Assembly (NCBI GenBank): GCA_040508545.1
Contig: JBEVMR010000098.1
Coordinates: 3,914-67,913, forward strand
From: VRUE01 sp040508545
Lineage (GTDB): Bacteria > Actinomycetota > Thermoleophilia > Solirubrobacterales > 70-9
Direction of reading: 5' to 3'
Length of the DNA: 64,000 nucleotides
Under the pieces are notes generated by a model. The model was not told where the DNA came from and searched no databases. It saw only the letters and a list, made by a program, of their open reading frames with translations. Shown piece after piece: positions 16,659 to 24,967 of this stretch; position 1 is the first letter of the stretch; every line of letters begins with the position of its first letter. The position numbers were made by a program, and so were the translations under genes.

Positions 16659-17139
16659 CCAGCAGAGCACGACCAACACCTCGACCGTGACGACCCCGGC
16701 AGAGCGGGAGATCCATATCGAGCGGATCTTCGACGCGCCCCGCGAGCGGGTCTTCGCAGCCTTCACCGACCCCGAGCTGACCCCACAGTGGTGGGGGCCA
16801 CGTGGCACGACCACGGTCGTCGTCGAGATGGACGTACGCCCCGGGGGGGTCTGGCGCTTCGTCAGCCAGGACTCCGATGGCAGCGAGGTCGGCTTCCGCG
16901 GCGTCTACCGCGAGGTCGTGCCACCCGAGCGGCTGGCGCAGACGTTCGAATTCGAGGGAATGCCCGGCCACGTCAGCCTGGAAACCGCGACCTTCGAGGA
17001 TCTCGGCGACGGCCGCACCAAGGTAACGAGCGACGTCATCTTCTACACGAACGAGGAACGCGACGGCATGCTCTCCGCCGGCATGGAGAAGGGCATGAAC
17101 GAATCGTTCGAGCGCCTCGACGAGCTGCTCGCCGCCTAG
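16648..17139 (+). CDS. SRPBCC (AHSA1/CalC-like) domain protein
   Basis: A 163-aa START-like hydrophobic-ligand-binding protein of the activator-of-Hsp90-homologue-1 type. IERIFDAPRERVFAAFTDPELTPQWWGP is the conserved N-terminal strand/helix (described here by its ends: IERIFDAP to QWWGP). The motifs RPGGVWRF and MEKGMNESFERLDELL close the fold. Such proteins are habitually encoded directly after an ArsR repressor, as here (11-nt overlap). The ligand and role are unknown; stress response or small-molecule binding is typical of the family. Confidence 0.88.
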   Translation: MTDDQQSTTNTSTVTTPAEREIHIERIFDAPRERVFAAFTDPELTPQWWGPRGTTTVVVEMDVRPGGVWRFVSQDSDGSEVGFRGVYREVVPPERLAQTFEFEGMPGHVSLETATFEDLGDGRTKVTSDVIFYTNEERDGMLSAGMEKGMNESFERLDELLAA

Positions 17140-17176
17140 CGCCTAGCGCTCCGCCCGGCTGGCCCAAAATCCCGGG

Positions 17177-18145
17177 TCAGCCGGCGGCGGCGGCTCGCGG
17201 CAGGTTCTGGTCGGCGTGGTAGCTGGAGCGGACCAGCGGGCCCGAGGCGACCGACTCGAAGCCCATCGCGTAGGCCTCGCGCTCGAGCGCCGCGAACTCC
17301 TCCGGGTGCCAGTAGCGATCGACCGGCAGGTGGTTCTCGGTTGGGCGCAGGTACTGGCCGACGGTCAGCACCTGGACCTTGTGCTCGCGCAGCAGGCCGA
17401 AGGTCTCGACCATCTCCTCGAAGGACTCGCCCAGGCCCACCATCAGCCCCGACTTGGTCACGACCTCGGCGCCGCCCATCTCCTTCGCGATCTGCAGCAC
17501 CCGCGCCGAGCGCAGGAACTTCGAGCCGCGCCGCGCCTTCGGGTAGAGCCGCGGAACCGTCTCGACGTTGTGGTTGAAGACGTCGGGCCGCTCATGGATC
17601 ACCTTCGCCAGCGGCATCTCCTGACCGCGGAAGTCGGGCGTCAGCACCTCGACCTTGCAGCCCGGCGCCTGCATGCGGATCGAGCGGATCGTGCCGACGA
17701 AGGCGCTCGCCCCGTAGTCGGGCAGGTCGTCGCGGTCGACCGAGGTGACGACGGCGTGGCGCAGACCCATCCGCTTCACCTGGTTGGCGACGCGCAGCGG
17801 CTCGAGCGGGTCGTTCCAGCTCGGCACCCCCGTCTTCACGTTGCAGAAGCCGCAGCGGCGGGTGCAGACGTCGCCGAGGATCATGAAGGTCGCCGTGCCG
17901 CGCTCCCAGCACTCGCCGACGTTGGGGCAGTTGGCCTCCTCGCAGACGGTGTGCAGGCCCTCGCCGCCGATCTCCGCCTTCAGCCGGCGGTAGGTCGGCC
18001 CGCCCGGCGCCGGCACCTTCAACCACGGCGGCTTGCGGGCGCGGCGGAAGGGGACGGCGCCCTCGCCGCTGGCAGCCGTGCCGCCGGGCTTGGCGCGCGA
18101 GCGGGTGACGTGGACGCGCTCGGCCTCTGCGATCGGTTCGCTCAT
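17177..18145 (-). CDS. lipA: Lipoyl synthase
   Basis: This radical-SAM enzyme inserts two sulfurs into protein-bound octanoyl groups to make lipoyl cofactor. At 322 aa it has both cysteine sets: CEEANCPNVGECW (auxiliary 4Fe-4S cluster that donates sulfur) and CTRRCGFCNV (radical-SAM CxxxCxxC cluster). The C-terminal RSSYHAD carries the serine ligand of the auxiliary cluster. It overlaps lipB by 4 nt (ATGA), so lipB-lipA form an operon in pathway order. The likely client is the E2 of the pyruvate dehydrogenase encoded 2.5 kb away. Confidence 0.96.
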   Translation of the reverse strand: MSEPIAEAERVHVTRSRAKPGGTAASGEGAVPFRRARKPPWLKVPAPGGPTYRRLKAEIGGEGLHTVCEEANCPNVGECWERGTATFMILGDVCTRRCGFCNVKTGVPSWNDPLEPLRVANQVKRMGLRHAVVTSVDRDDLPDYGASAFVGTIRSIRMQAPGCKVEVLTPDFRGQEMPLAKVIHERPDVFNHNVETVPRLYPKARRGSKFLRSARVLQIAKEMGGAEVVTKSGLMVGLGESFEEMVETFGLLREHKVQVLTVGQYLRPTENHLPVDRYWHPEEFAALEREAYAMGFESVASGPLVRSSYHADQNLPRAAAAG

Positions 18146-18876
18146 GAGACCCCGAGCCTAGCGCTGTCGAGTCCCAGGTCCGCCGGCGCTGTGGCGACGG
18201 CCGCGCGCTCGAAGATCTCGCCGTAGCGCGCCGCAACGGTGTCGGTGAAGGCGACGAGGTCCTGCTCGGCGCCCAGCTCGCGGCCGAGCGAGGTGACGCG
18301 GCAATTATCAATTCCGCAAGGGACGACCCACTCGAACGGCTGCAGGTCGTTGTTGACGTTGATCGCCAGCCCGTGGGTGGTGACGCCGCGGCTGACGTGG
18401 ACGCCGATCGAGCCGATCTTGCGCGCGGCATCGGGGCCGGCTTCCGGACCCGGCGCCTCGCCCTCGGTCCAGACCCCGGTCAGGCCCTCGATCGTCTTCG
18501 CCGCGACACCGTGCTCGCCCAGCGCCTCGATCGCGACCCGCTCCAGCCGCCGCACGTACTCGTGGACGTCGTCGTCGTATGGCTTCAGCGAGACGATCGG
18601 GTAGGCGACCAGCTGCCCGGGCCCGTGGTAGGTGACGCGGCCGCCGCGATCGGTCTCGTGGACTTCGATCCCCTGCATCTCGTACCACTCGCGCTGCATC
18701 GGCAGCTCCTCCTCGCTGGAGCGCCTGCCGCGGGTGTAGACGGGCGGGTGCTCGAGCAGCAGCAGCACGTCCGGGACCTCGCCCTCCTGGCGGGCGCCCT
18801 CGAGCCAGCGCTGGGCGACCAGCGCCTCCTCATAGGGGACGATCCCGCAGCGCACGACGAGGATTTCTTCGCTCAC
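18142..18876 (-). CDS. lipB: Lipoyl(octanoyl) transferase
   Basis: It transfers octanoyl from ACP to apo-lipoyl domains, the step before LipA. The motifs LLLEHPPVYTRGRR, DRGGRVTYHGPGQLVAYPI and GVHVSRGVTTHGLAINV are diagnostic. The active-site pair is the Lys of AAKTIEG-type sequence plus a Cys near PCGIDNCRVTS. The GTG at 18876 gives 244 aa, and the protein begins at once with the family's EEILVVRCG strand. A longer in-frame extension to 19080 overlaps the divergent membrane protein gene and is not family-like. Head of the lipB-lipA operon. Confidence 0.94.
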   Translation of the reverse strand: MSEEILVVRCGIVPYEEALVAQRWLEGARQEGEVPDVLLLLEHPPVYTRGRRSSEEELPMQREWYEMQGIEVHETDRGGRVTYHGPGQLVAYPIVSLKPYDDDVHEYVRRLERVAIEALGEHGVAAKTIEGLTGVWTEGEAPGPEAGPDAARKIGSIGVHVSRGVTTHGLAINVNNDLQPFEWVVPCGIDNCRVTSLGRELGAEQDLVAFTDTVAARYGEIFERAAVATAPADLGLDSARLGVS

Positions 18877-18922
18877 TCTTGAAATCGTCGCATGCCGCGG
18901 TCCTATCCTTCGGCTTTCCCTT

Positions 18923-20527
18923 ATGGACCGGTCCTCACAGCTCCTCCGCCCCGACTGGCTTCCGGCCGTCGCGCTCAGCGCTGCGCTCGCCGCCGCGATG
19001 CTCGCCTGGAACCCGCCCGTCGGCGACCTCGCCGCCCAGGTCTTCCGCACCGAGCTGTTCCAGCGCGGTGGCCTCGGCATTTGGAACGGCAGCTGGTACG
19101 GCGGCCACTACACGCTCACCTACAGCGTCCTCTTCCCGCCGCTGGCGTCTCTCTTCGGCCCGCGCTTGGTCGGGACCGTCGCGGTCGTCGCCTCCTCCTA
19201 CTTCTTCGACCGCCTGGTCCGCGACCGCTGGGGAGAGGAGGCGCGCTGGGCCACCCTCTGGTTCGCCGCGGGGGTCGTGACGCTGCTGGCCGACGGCCAG
19301 CTCACCTTCGCTCTCGGCGTCGCTTTCGGGCTCGCCGCCCTACGCTGCCTGCAGCTGGGGCGGGCGCCGCTGGCGTTCGCTGCGGCCACGGCCTGCGCCC
19401 TCTCCAGCCCCGTCGCCGCAGTCTTCCTCGCTGGTGTGCTGCTCGCCTCGGTGCGGCGCAGTGACGTGATCGCCGTCTGGGTCGCCGCCGTCGCGCTCGC
19501 CCTCACCCTGATCCCCAACCTGGTTTTCCCCGGCGCCGGCGAGTTCCCCTTCGCCTTCTCCTCCTACATCGCGATCCCGCTCTGGTGCGGCTCGGCGCTC
19601 TACATCACCCGTGGCCTCGGCGGCGAGGAGCGGCAGCTGCGCCGTGTCCTTTTCGCCTACCTGCTCGCGGCAACCTTGATCTTGCTCGTCCCGAACGCGG
19701 TGGGGGGCAACGCGGTGCGGCTCGGCGCCCTCTTCGGTGGCCCCGTGCTCGCCGCGGTGGTGCTGGCCCGCCGCCCCCGCGTCCCCGTCTCGTTCCTCGT
19801 CCTCTTCATGGCCGGCGGCCTCTACTGGCAGCTGACCGCCAGCGTCAGCCAGATCGCCCGCAGCGTCGGCGATCCCTCGACCACCTCGGAGTATTTCGCC
19901 CCCGTCGCCGGCTGGCTGCGCGACCACGGCGGCGACGCCGCTCGGATCGAGGTGCCGCCGACCGCGAACCACTGGGAGTCGGCCTACCTGGCGCCCGACT
20001 TCGAACTGGCCCGTGGCTGGCTGCGCCAGCTGGACACGACGCGGGACGGCATCTTCTACCGCGACGAGGGCCGGCTCACCGACCGCGCCTATCGCGCCTG
20101 GCTGCACGACAACGCGATCCGCTACGTGGCCTTGCCCGACGCGCCGCTCGATTACTCCTCGGTCGCCGAGCGGCGCTTGATCCTGAGCGAGCCGCCCTAC
20201 CTGGAGCCGCGCTGGAGCGACGAGCACTGGCGCGTCTACGAGGTGCGCAACCCGGCCCCGCTGGTGCAGTCGCTCGGCGTGGGCGCGGCAGCCGTCCGCT
20301 CGGTAGGCCACAACGGCTTCTCCCTAAACGTCACCCGTCCCGGCGAGTTCCTAGTCCGCTTCGCCTTCACGCCCTACTGGTCGATAGCCCGCGGCCAGGG
20401 CTGCCTGGTCCGGCACGGCGACTGGACGCTGGCGAGAGCTAGCCAGCCGGGAGTCTTCCGCGTTGCGGCCGACTTCTCGCTGCCGCGCGCCTGGAACGCA
20501 GTAACGGGCGCCAAGAAAACCTGTTGA
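18923..20527 (+). CDS. Polytopic membrane protein of unknown function (GT-C-like topology)
   Basis: A 534-aa protein with about nine to ten hydrophobic helices in the first ~310 residues (including AVALSAALAAAMLA, VVTLLADGQLTFALGVAFGLAA, VPVSFLVLFMAGGLYW), followed by a soluble ~220-residue C-terminal domain (FELARGWLRQLD, RYVALPDAPLDYSS, EHWRVYEVRNPAP). The layout is like GT-C lipid-linked-sugar transferases and related actinobacterial integral membrane proteins, with an extracytoplasmic early loop. No definitive catalytic motif was found, so enzymatic function is not claimed. It diverges from lipB, and its stop precedes a strong palindrome shared with the convergent E2 gene. Confidence 0.7.
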   Translation: MDRSSQLLRPDWLPAVALSAALAAAMLAWNPPVGDLAAQVFRTELFQRGGLGIWNGSWYGGHYTLTYSVLFPPLASLFGPRLVGTVAVVASSYFFDRLVRDRWGEEARWATLWFAAGVVTLLADGQLTFALGVAFGLAALRCLQLGRAPLAFAAATACALSSPVAAVFLAGVLLASVRRSDVIAVWVAAVALALTLIPNLVFPGAGEFPFAFSSYIAIPLWCGSALYITRGLGGEERQLRRVLFAYLLAATLILLVPNAVGGNAVRLGALFGGPVLAAVVLARRPRVPVSFLVLFMAGGLYWQLTASVSQIARSVGDPSTTSEYFAPVAGWLRDHGGDAARIEVPPTANHWESAYLAPDFELARGWLRQLDTTRDGIFYRDEGRLTDRAYRAWLHDNAIRYVALPDAPLDYSSVAERRLILSEPPYLEPRWSDEHWRVYEVRNPAPLVQSLGVGAAAVRSVGHNGFSLNVTRPGEFLVRFAFTPYWSIARGQGCLVRHGDWTLARASQPGVFRVAADFSLPRAWNAVTGAKKTC

Positions 20528-20538
20528 CGCTGTTCCGG

Positions 20539-20589
20539 GAGTGTGGTTGAGGTTTGAACCGCTATGCGACCCAACCCTCAACCACACTC
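20539..20589. terminator. 14-bp palindrome between convergent genes, likely bidirectional terminator built from a repeat
   Basis: GAGTGTGGTTGAGG (20539-20552) and CCTCAACCACACTC (20576-20589) pair perfectly around a 23-nt loop, between the convergent membrane-protein gene and the E2 gene. The segment 20543-20564 is repeated exactly, in inverse orientation, at the 3' end of thiO (28818-28839), so it belongs to a dispersed repeat. Confidence 0.6.
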
Positions 20590-20591
20590 GG

Positions 20592-22046
20592 TCAGAGGGC
20601 GAGGGAAAGCGGCTCTTCGAGTAGGGCTCTGACGCGCGCCAGGAACTCGGCCGCTGGAGCGCCGTAGAGGATGCGGTGGTCGCAGGCGAGGTCGACTTGC
20701 ATCAGATGGGCGGTCGTGATCGCGCCGTCGCGGACGACCGGGCGCTCCTCGATCGCGCCGACGGCGAGGATCGCCGCCTGCGGTGGGTTGATCACGGCCG
20801 AGAAGCCGTCGATCCCGTACATCCCCAGGTTGGAGACGGTGAAGGTGGCGCCGGAGAGCTCGGGCGGGGTGATCTGGCCGTCGCGCACTTTGGTCGCCAG
20901 CGCCCGCGACTCCTGGGCGATCTGCCGCAGCCCCTTGCGGTCGGAGTCGAAGACGGTGGGAACGATCAGTGCGTCCTCGGCGGCGACCGCGACACCGACG
21001 TTGACCCGCGAGTAGAGCTCGAAACGTCCGTCGCGGTAGGCGCCGTTGGCGCGCGGGTGCTCGCGCAGCGCCAGCGCACACGCCTTGACCACCATGTCGT
21101 TGAAGGAGGGGATGACGTCGCCCGGCATCGCCCTGGCCTTCACTTGCGCCCGCCCCGCGACCGCCTCGCTCATGTCGACCGTGGCCCGCAGGTAGAAGTG
21201 CGGCGCAGTCGCCTTCGACTCGGCCATGCGGCGAGCGATCACCTGTTGGGTCTTCGAGAGATCCTCGTAGGTGACCTGGCCCTTGGCGGTTTCGGCCGGG
21301 ACGGCCGAGGGACCAGGCTCCTGGTCCACGGGTCCTGCCGCCGGCGAGGGGGTGTCCGACCGTGCGCTGGGTTCCTCGCCGGGCGGCGATGCGGCTCTCG
21401 CCGAGTCGGCGGGGCGAGGAACAGGATGCCGCGCCCGCTCGGACACCCCCTCCCCGACGTCACCCGCGGAAGACGCCCGCTCGACATCCGCCTTGACGAT
21501 GCGACCACCAGGCCCGGAGCCCTCAAGCTTGCTCAAGTCGAGTCCCTGCTCTTTCGCGAGTCGCTTAGCGAGCGGAGAAGCTTTCGGCCTGTGCCCGTCG
21601 CCGTCAGCTGGAGCTTCCTGTGGTGCGGCGGGAGCTGCCTCCTCGGCGGTCGAAGCCCCGGACTCAGACGCTTCTCCCGCGGGTGGCGCGGTAGGGGGGA
21701 CCTCCCCTGAGGAAGCTTTAGCTACCGGAGGGGGAGGTGGGTCCCCTGCCGTGACAGGACCCGCGGGCCGGGACTCCTCGGTCCCTAGCTCGTCCTCAGC
21801 TGAAGCCCCCGAACCCTCGCCGATCCGAGCAATAGGCGTGCCGATGGGAACCGTCTCACCCTCCTCGACCAGGATCTCAGTCAGCGTCCCGGCGGTGTCG
21901 GACTCATAAGCCATGTTCGCCTTGTCGGTCTCGACTTCGACCAGCTCATCCCCGACCGCAATCTCATCCCCGACAGCTTTCAGCCACTGGAGAACGGTCC
22001 CCTCCTCCATCGAGTCAGACAGTCGTGGCATGACGATGTCAGGCAT
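20592..22046 (-). CDS. pdhC: Dihydrolipoamide acyltransferase (E2) of pyruvate/2-oxoacid dehydrogenase
   Basis: 484 aa. An N-terminal lipoyl domain (residues 1-76) has the lysine in EVETDKANMAYES. A Pro/Ala/Ser-rich linker is followed by a peripheral subunit-binding domain (ASPLAKRLAKEQGLDL, GPGGRIVKADV), a second linker and the catalytic domain (VIARRMAESKATAPHFYLRATVD, cited by its ends VIARRM and YLRATVD). The active-site segment reads DHRILYGAPAA, with Tyr where DHRxxDG proteins have Asp. The ATG at 22046 begins the family-typical MPDIVMPRLSDSMEEG. A longer frame to 22199 only translates a palindromic repeat and is rejected. Downstream of E1beta in the operon. Confidence 0.93.
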   Translation of the reverse strand: MPDIVMPRLSDSMEEGTVLQWLKAVGDEIAVGDELVEVETDKANMAYESDTAGTLTEILVEEGETVPIGTPIARIGEGSGASAEDELGTEESRPAGPVTAGDPPPPPVAKASSGEVPPTAPPAGEASESGASTAEEAAPAAPQEAPADGDGHRPKASPLAKRLAKEQGLDLSKLEGSGPGGRIVKADVERASSAGDVGEGVSERARHPVPRPADSARAASPPGEEPSARSDTPSPAAGPVDQEPGPSAVPAETAKGQVTYEDLSKTQQVIARRMAESKATAPHFYLRATVDMSEAVAGRAQVKARAMPGDVIPSFNDMVVKACALALREHPRANGAYRDGRFELYSRVNVGVAVAAEDALIVPTVFDSDRKGLRQIAQESRALATKVRDGQITPPELSGATFTVSNLGMYGIDGFSAVINPPQAAILAVGAIEERPVVRDGAITTAHLMQVDLACDHRILYGAPAAEFLARVRALLEEPLSLAL

Positions 22047-22071
22047 CGATTCCTCCCTGGACGTTGGGACG

Positions 22072-22194
22072 GAGGGTCTCGGGTGTCCCTCCGGCGAAGC
22101 GGCGTCCCCTTTTTCGCCCCACCAGCATTCCTCGGACGCCCCTCCGCGTCCCAGGCGAAAAACCCAGCAAGCCGGAGGGACACCCGAGACCCTC
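22072..22194. repeat. Long inverted-repeat element (24-bp perfect arms) between E1beta and E2
   Basis: Arms at 22072-22095 and 22171-22194 (outer bases GAGGGTCTCGGG / CCCGAGACCCTC) are perfect reverse complements. An inner stem pairs TTTTTCGCC with GGCGAAAAA. A second, diverged copy of the left arm and core is at 63913-64000, so this is a dispersed palindromic element inserted in the 162-nt gap inside the dehydrogenase operon. In RNA it would form a strong hairpin that could attenuate E2 expression. Confidence 0.8.
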
Positions 22195-22208
22195 TCCAAG
22201 CGCCACGC

Positions 22209-23201
22209 TCATAGCGATCCCTCCAAAGCCGCCAGAGCCGCCTGCACGACGTGCTCCTCGTGCGGGATCGCCGCCTGCTCGAGCCGTTTCGCGTACGGCA
22301 TGTGCACGTCAGCCCCGGTCACCCGCTGCACCGGCGCGTCGAGGTAATCGAAGGCCTGCTCGGTGATCAGCGTCGCCAGGTTGGCGCCGACGCCGCCGTG
22401 GGGCCAGCCCTCCTCGACGATCACGGCCCGGTTGGTCTTGCGCACCGACTCGACGATCGTGTCGAGGTCGAGCGGGCGCAGGGTGCGCGGGTCGATCACC
22501 TCAGCCTCGACGCCGTGCTCGTGCGCCAGCGTCCGCGCCGCCTCCTCGGCAACGTGGGCCATCTTGAGGATGCCGACGATCGTCACGTCGCCGCCCTCGC
22601 GCCGCACCGCGGCTTCGCCGAAGCGCAGCTCATCGCCGTCGCCGTTCTCGGCGACCTCGCCGCGCATCCCGTAGAGGCTCTCGTGCTCGATGAAGATCAC
22701 CGGGTTCTCGTCGCGGATCGCCGCCTTCAGCAGCGCCTTACCGTCGGCCGGCGTCGAGGGGCAGGCGACAAGCAGCCCTGGCACCTGCAGGTAGAGCGCC
22801 TCGAAGCTGTGCGAGTGGGTGGGTCCGAGCTGGTGGCCGCCGCCGCCGGGCATGCGGACCACCAGCGGCACCCGTGCATGACCGTTGAACATGTAGGGGA
22901 TCGCGGCGGCGTGGTTGACGATCTGGTCCAGCGCCAGCAGCGAGAAGTTCACCGTCATCAGCTCGACCACCGGCCGCAGCCCCCCCATCGCCGCGCCGAC
23001 CCCGGCGCCGACGATCGTGTTCTCGGAGATCGGAGTGTCGCGGACGCGCCGCTCGCCGAACTCGTCCAGCAGCCCCTCGGTCACCTTGAAGGCGCCCTGG
23101 AAGACGCCGACGTCCTCGCCCATCACGAAGACGGCCTCGTCGCGGCGCATCTCCTCGGCCATCGCGTCGCGCAGGGCCTCCCGCATCCGCAGCGTCGCCA
23201 T
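22209..23201 (-). CDS. pdhB: Pyruvate/2-oxoacid dehydrogenase E1 component, beta subunit
   Basis: This 330-aa partner of E1alpha forms half of the TPP active site in the alpha2-beta2 decarboxylase. MREALRDAMAEEMRRDEAVFVMGEDVG at the N terminus (cited by ends: MREALRDA, FVMGEDVG), RDTPISENTIVGAGVG, MPGGGGHQLGPTHSHSFEAL and EVIDPRTLRPLDLDTI are diagnostic of the transketolase-like beta fold. Its ATG overlaps the last base of the E1alpha stop (TGATG), implying coupled translation. The order E1alpha-E1beta-E2 is standard for actinobacterial pyruvate or branched-chain 2-oxoacid dehydrogenases. Confidence 0.93.
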   Translation of the reverse strand: MATLRMREALRDAMAEEMRRDEAVFVMGEDVGVFQGAFKVTEGLLDEFGERRVRDTPISENTIVGAGVGAAMGGLRPVVELMTVNFSLLALDQIVNHAAAIPYMFNGHARVPLVVRMPGGGGHQLGPTHSHSFEALYLQVPGLLVACPSTPADGKALLKAAIRDENPVIFIEHESLYGMRGEVAENGDGDELRFGEAAVRREGGDVTIVGILKMAHVAEEAARTLAHEHGVEAEVIDPRTLRPLDLDTIVESVRKTNRAVIVEEGWPHGGVGANLATLITEQAFDYLDAPVQRVTGADVHMPYAKRLEQAAIPHEEHVVQAALAALEGSL

Positions 23202-24367
23202 CAGTCGGCCACCTCCGGCTCGACTCCCTCCTGGGCATCGCCCTGGACAGCTGGATTCGGCCGCGGCCCATCCGGCTGCCCCGCGTAAGCGGCGCCTGCC
23301 TCGGCAAGCTCGCGCGCAGCATCGGGCATGTGCTCCTCGTCCTCGCCCCGGTGCGGCTCGGGGCTGCGCTCGTCGACCGCGTACCAGGCCTCCCCCTGCT
23401 CAACCACATAGAGGTTCTCGTAGAGGCTGTCGAGCGCCGGTTCAGGTGAGGCATCGGCGAACTCGACTGCCTCCTTCACCGCCGCCTCGGCCTTGTCACG
23501 GACCTCCTGCACCTCGCGCTCGCCCAGCACGCCGGCCTCGACGCAGCGCTGCGCGAAGGCCTCGATCGGGTCTTTCTGGCGCCACTCCTCGACCTCCTCG
23601 CGCTCGCGGTAGACCTCTGGGTCGGCGGCGGAGTGGCCGCGGTAGCGATAGGTGAAGGCCTCGAGCAGGGTTGGCCGGCGCTCCTCGCGCGCCTGGCGGA
23701 TTCCCTCGGCGACGGCCTCGCGAACGGCGATCACGTCCATCCCGTCGATCCGCTCGCCGCTGATGCCGTAGCCCTCTGCCTTCTTGGAGAGATCGGTCTG
23801 GGCCGAGTGCCGCTCGACCGAGGTGCCCATCCCGTAGAGGTTGTTCTCGACCAGGAAGAAGACCGGCAGCTGCCAGAGCGCTGCCAGGTTCATCGTCTCG
23901 CCGAAGTTGCCGGTGTTGGAGGCGCCGTCGCCGAACATGCACACAGTGACCGCGTCCTCCCCCTTGTACTCGGAGGAGAGGGCGAGCCCGGCCGCTATCG
24001 GCAGGTTGCCGCCGACCACCCCGTAGCCGCCCATGAAGCGGCGCTCGCGATCGAAGATGTGCATCGAGCCGCCGCGGCCGCCGCTGGTCCCCTCGACCCG
24101 GCCGAAGAGCTCGGCCATCACCCGCTTCGGCTCGGTGCCTCGGGCGATCGCGTGGCCGTGGGTGCGGTAGGTGCCGATCAGGTAGTCCTCGTCGCGCATC
24201 ACCGAGGTGGTGCCGACGATCGTCGCCTCCTCGCCGATCGCCAGGTGGAGGAAGCCGCCGGCTTTGGCGCGCTGGTACTGGCGGCCCGCCTCCTCCTCGA
24301 AGCGGCGGATCAGGGCCATCCGGGCGAGCAGCGCGTAACAGGTGCCGGCGTCGGGGAGATCTGCCAC
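23201..24367 (-). CDS. pdhA: Pyruvate dehydrogenase E1 component, alpha subunit
   Basis: 388 aa. The TPP-binding motif GDGASNTGNFGE...VENN is complete. MHIFDRERRFMGGYGVVGGNLPIAAG is the substrate-channel segment typical of pyruvate-specific E1 (cited by ends MHIFD and LPIAAG). The phosphorylation-loop region RYRGHSAADPEVYR is present. The normal fold ends near residue 325; about 60 extra residues (HRGEDEEHMPDAARELAE, then a Pro/Gly tail) form an unusual C-terminal extension. Substrate specificity (pyruvate versus branched-chain) is inferred. First of the alpha-beta-E2 genes, 9 nt after the DsbA-like gene, so the five genes with lpd probably form one operon. Confidence 0.92.
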   Translation of the reverse strand: MADLPDAGTCYALLARMALIRRFEEEAGRQYQRAKAGGFLHLAIGEEATIVGTTSVMRDEDYLIGTYRTHGHAIARGTEPKRVMAELFGRVEGTSGGRGGSMHIFDRERRFMGGYGVVGGNLPIAAGLALSSEYKGEDAVTVCMFGDGASNTGNFGETMNLAALWQLPVFFLVENNLYGMGTSVERHSAQTDLSKKAEGYGISGERIDGMDVIAVREAVAEGIRQAREERRPTLLEAFTYRYRGHSAADPEVYREREEVEEWRQKDPIEAFAQRCVEAGVLGEREVQEVRDKAEAAVKEAVEFADASPEPALDSLYENLYVVEQGEAWYAVDERSPEPHRGEDEEHMPDAARELAEAGAAYAGQPDGPRPNPAVQGDAQEGVEPEVAD

Positions 24368-24376
24368 TCCCTGACC

Positions 24377-24967
24377 TTAGCTCGCCGCTTCGACCGCCTC
24401 CTCCAACCGGTCGTCCCCCCAGAAGACCTCGTCGCCGACGGCCAGTGAAGGGACGCCGATCACGCCGCGCTCGGCGGCCTTGTCGGTCGCCTCGATCAGG
24501 GCCTGCTTGACGCCTTCGGTCCCCGCCGCCTTCGAGACCGCGTTGGGGTGCAGCTCGCAGGCGGCCGCGGCGATCAGCACGTTGTCGTGCTCGGTCAGGT
24601 CGCGGCCGGCGGCAAAGGCCTGGCGGAAGGCGGCGAGGGCAAAGGAGACGGTTCGTCCGGTCTGCTTGGCAAAGGTGGCGACGCGCATCGCGAAGAGCGT
24701 GTTGCCGGGCCAGGGCTCGGGCCAAACCAGGCGCTGCAGCCCGTATTCGGCGGCGCGCCGTTCGACCTCGGCGATCCCGTCATCCCGTTCGGGGCCGTTC
24801 GACCAGGAGTCGCGGCCGAAGCGCTTGAAGAGTCCGCCGAGCAGGATCGGCTGCCACTCCGGCTGCTCCAGCTCGGCGTCGGTGAAGACGCCGCTGATCC
24901 GCTCCGCGGTCAGGTATGCGTAAGGCGAGCCCAGGTCGAAATAGAAAGTGGCACGCTCGCCGCTCAA
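24377..24967 (-). CDS. DsbA-family / 2-hydroxychromene-2-carboxylate isomerase-like protein
   Basis: 196 aa from a TTG that overlaps the lpd stop (TTGA at 24967). FYFDLGSPYAYLTAERI is the thioredoxin-like N terminus in which the CxxC of DsbA is replaced by S-P-Y, as in glutathione-dependent HCCA isomerases. LLGGLFKRFG and the C-terminal GVIGVPSLAVGDEVFWGDDRL (cited by ends GVIGVPS and WGDDRL) complete the pattern. It is cytosolic with no signal peptide. Its place inside the dehydrogenase operon suggests a redox or small-molecule role, but the substrate is unknown. Longer frames extending upstream lie antiparallel in frame to lpd and are not real. Confidence 0.82.
   Translation of the reverse strand: MSGERATFYFDLGSPYAYLTAERISGVFTDAELEQPEWQPILLGGLFKRFGRDSWSNGPERDDGIAEVERRAAEYGLQRLVWPEPWPGNTLFAMRVATFAKQTGRTVSFALAAFRQAFAAGRDLTEHDNVLIAAAACELHPNAVSKAAGTEGVKQALIEATDKAAERGVIGVPSLAVGDEVFWGDDRLEEAVEAAS

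Noticed and set aside
20592..22199. 535-codon E2 starting in the palindromic repeat
   Set aside because: The extra 51 residues only translate the repeat; MPDIVMPRL at 22046 is the conserved E2 start.
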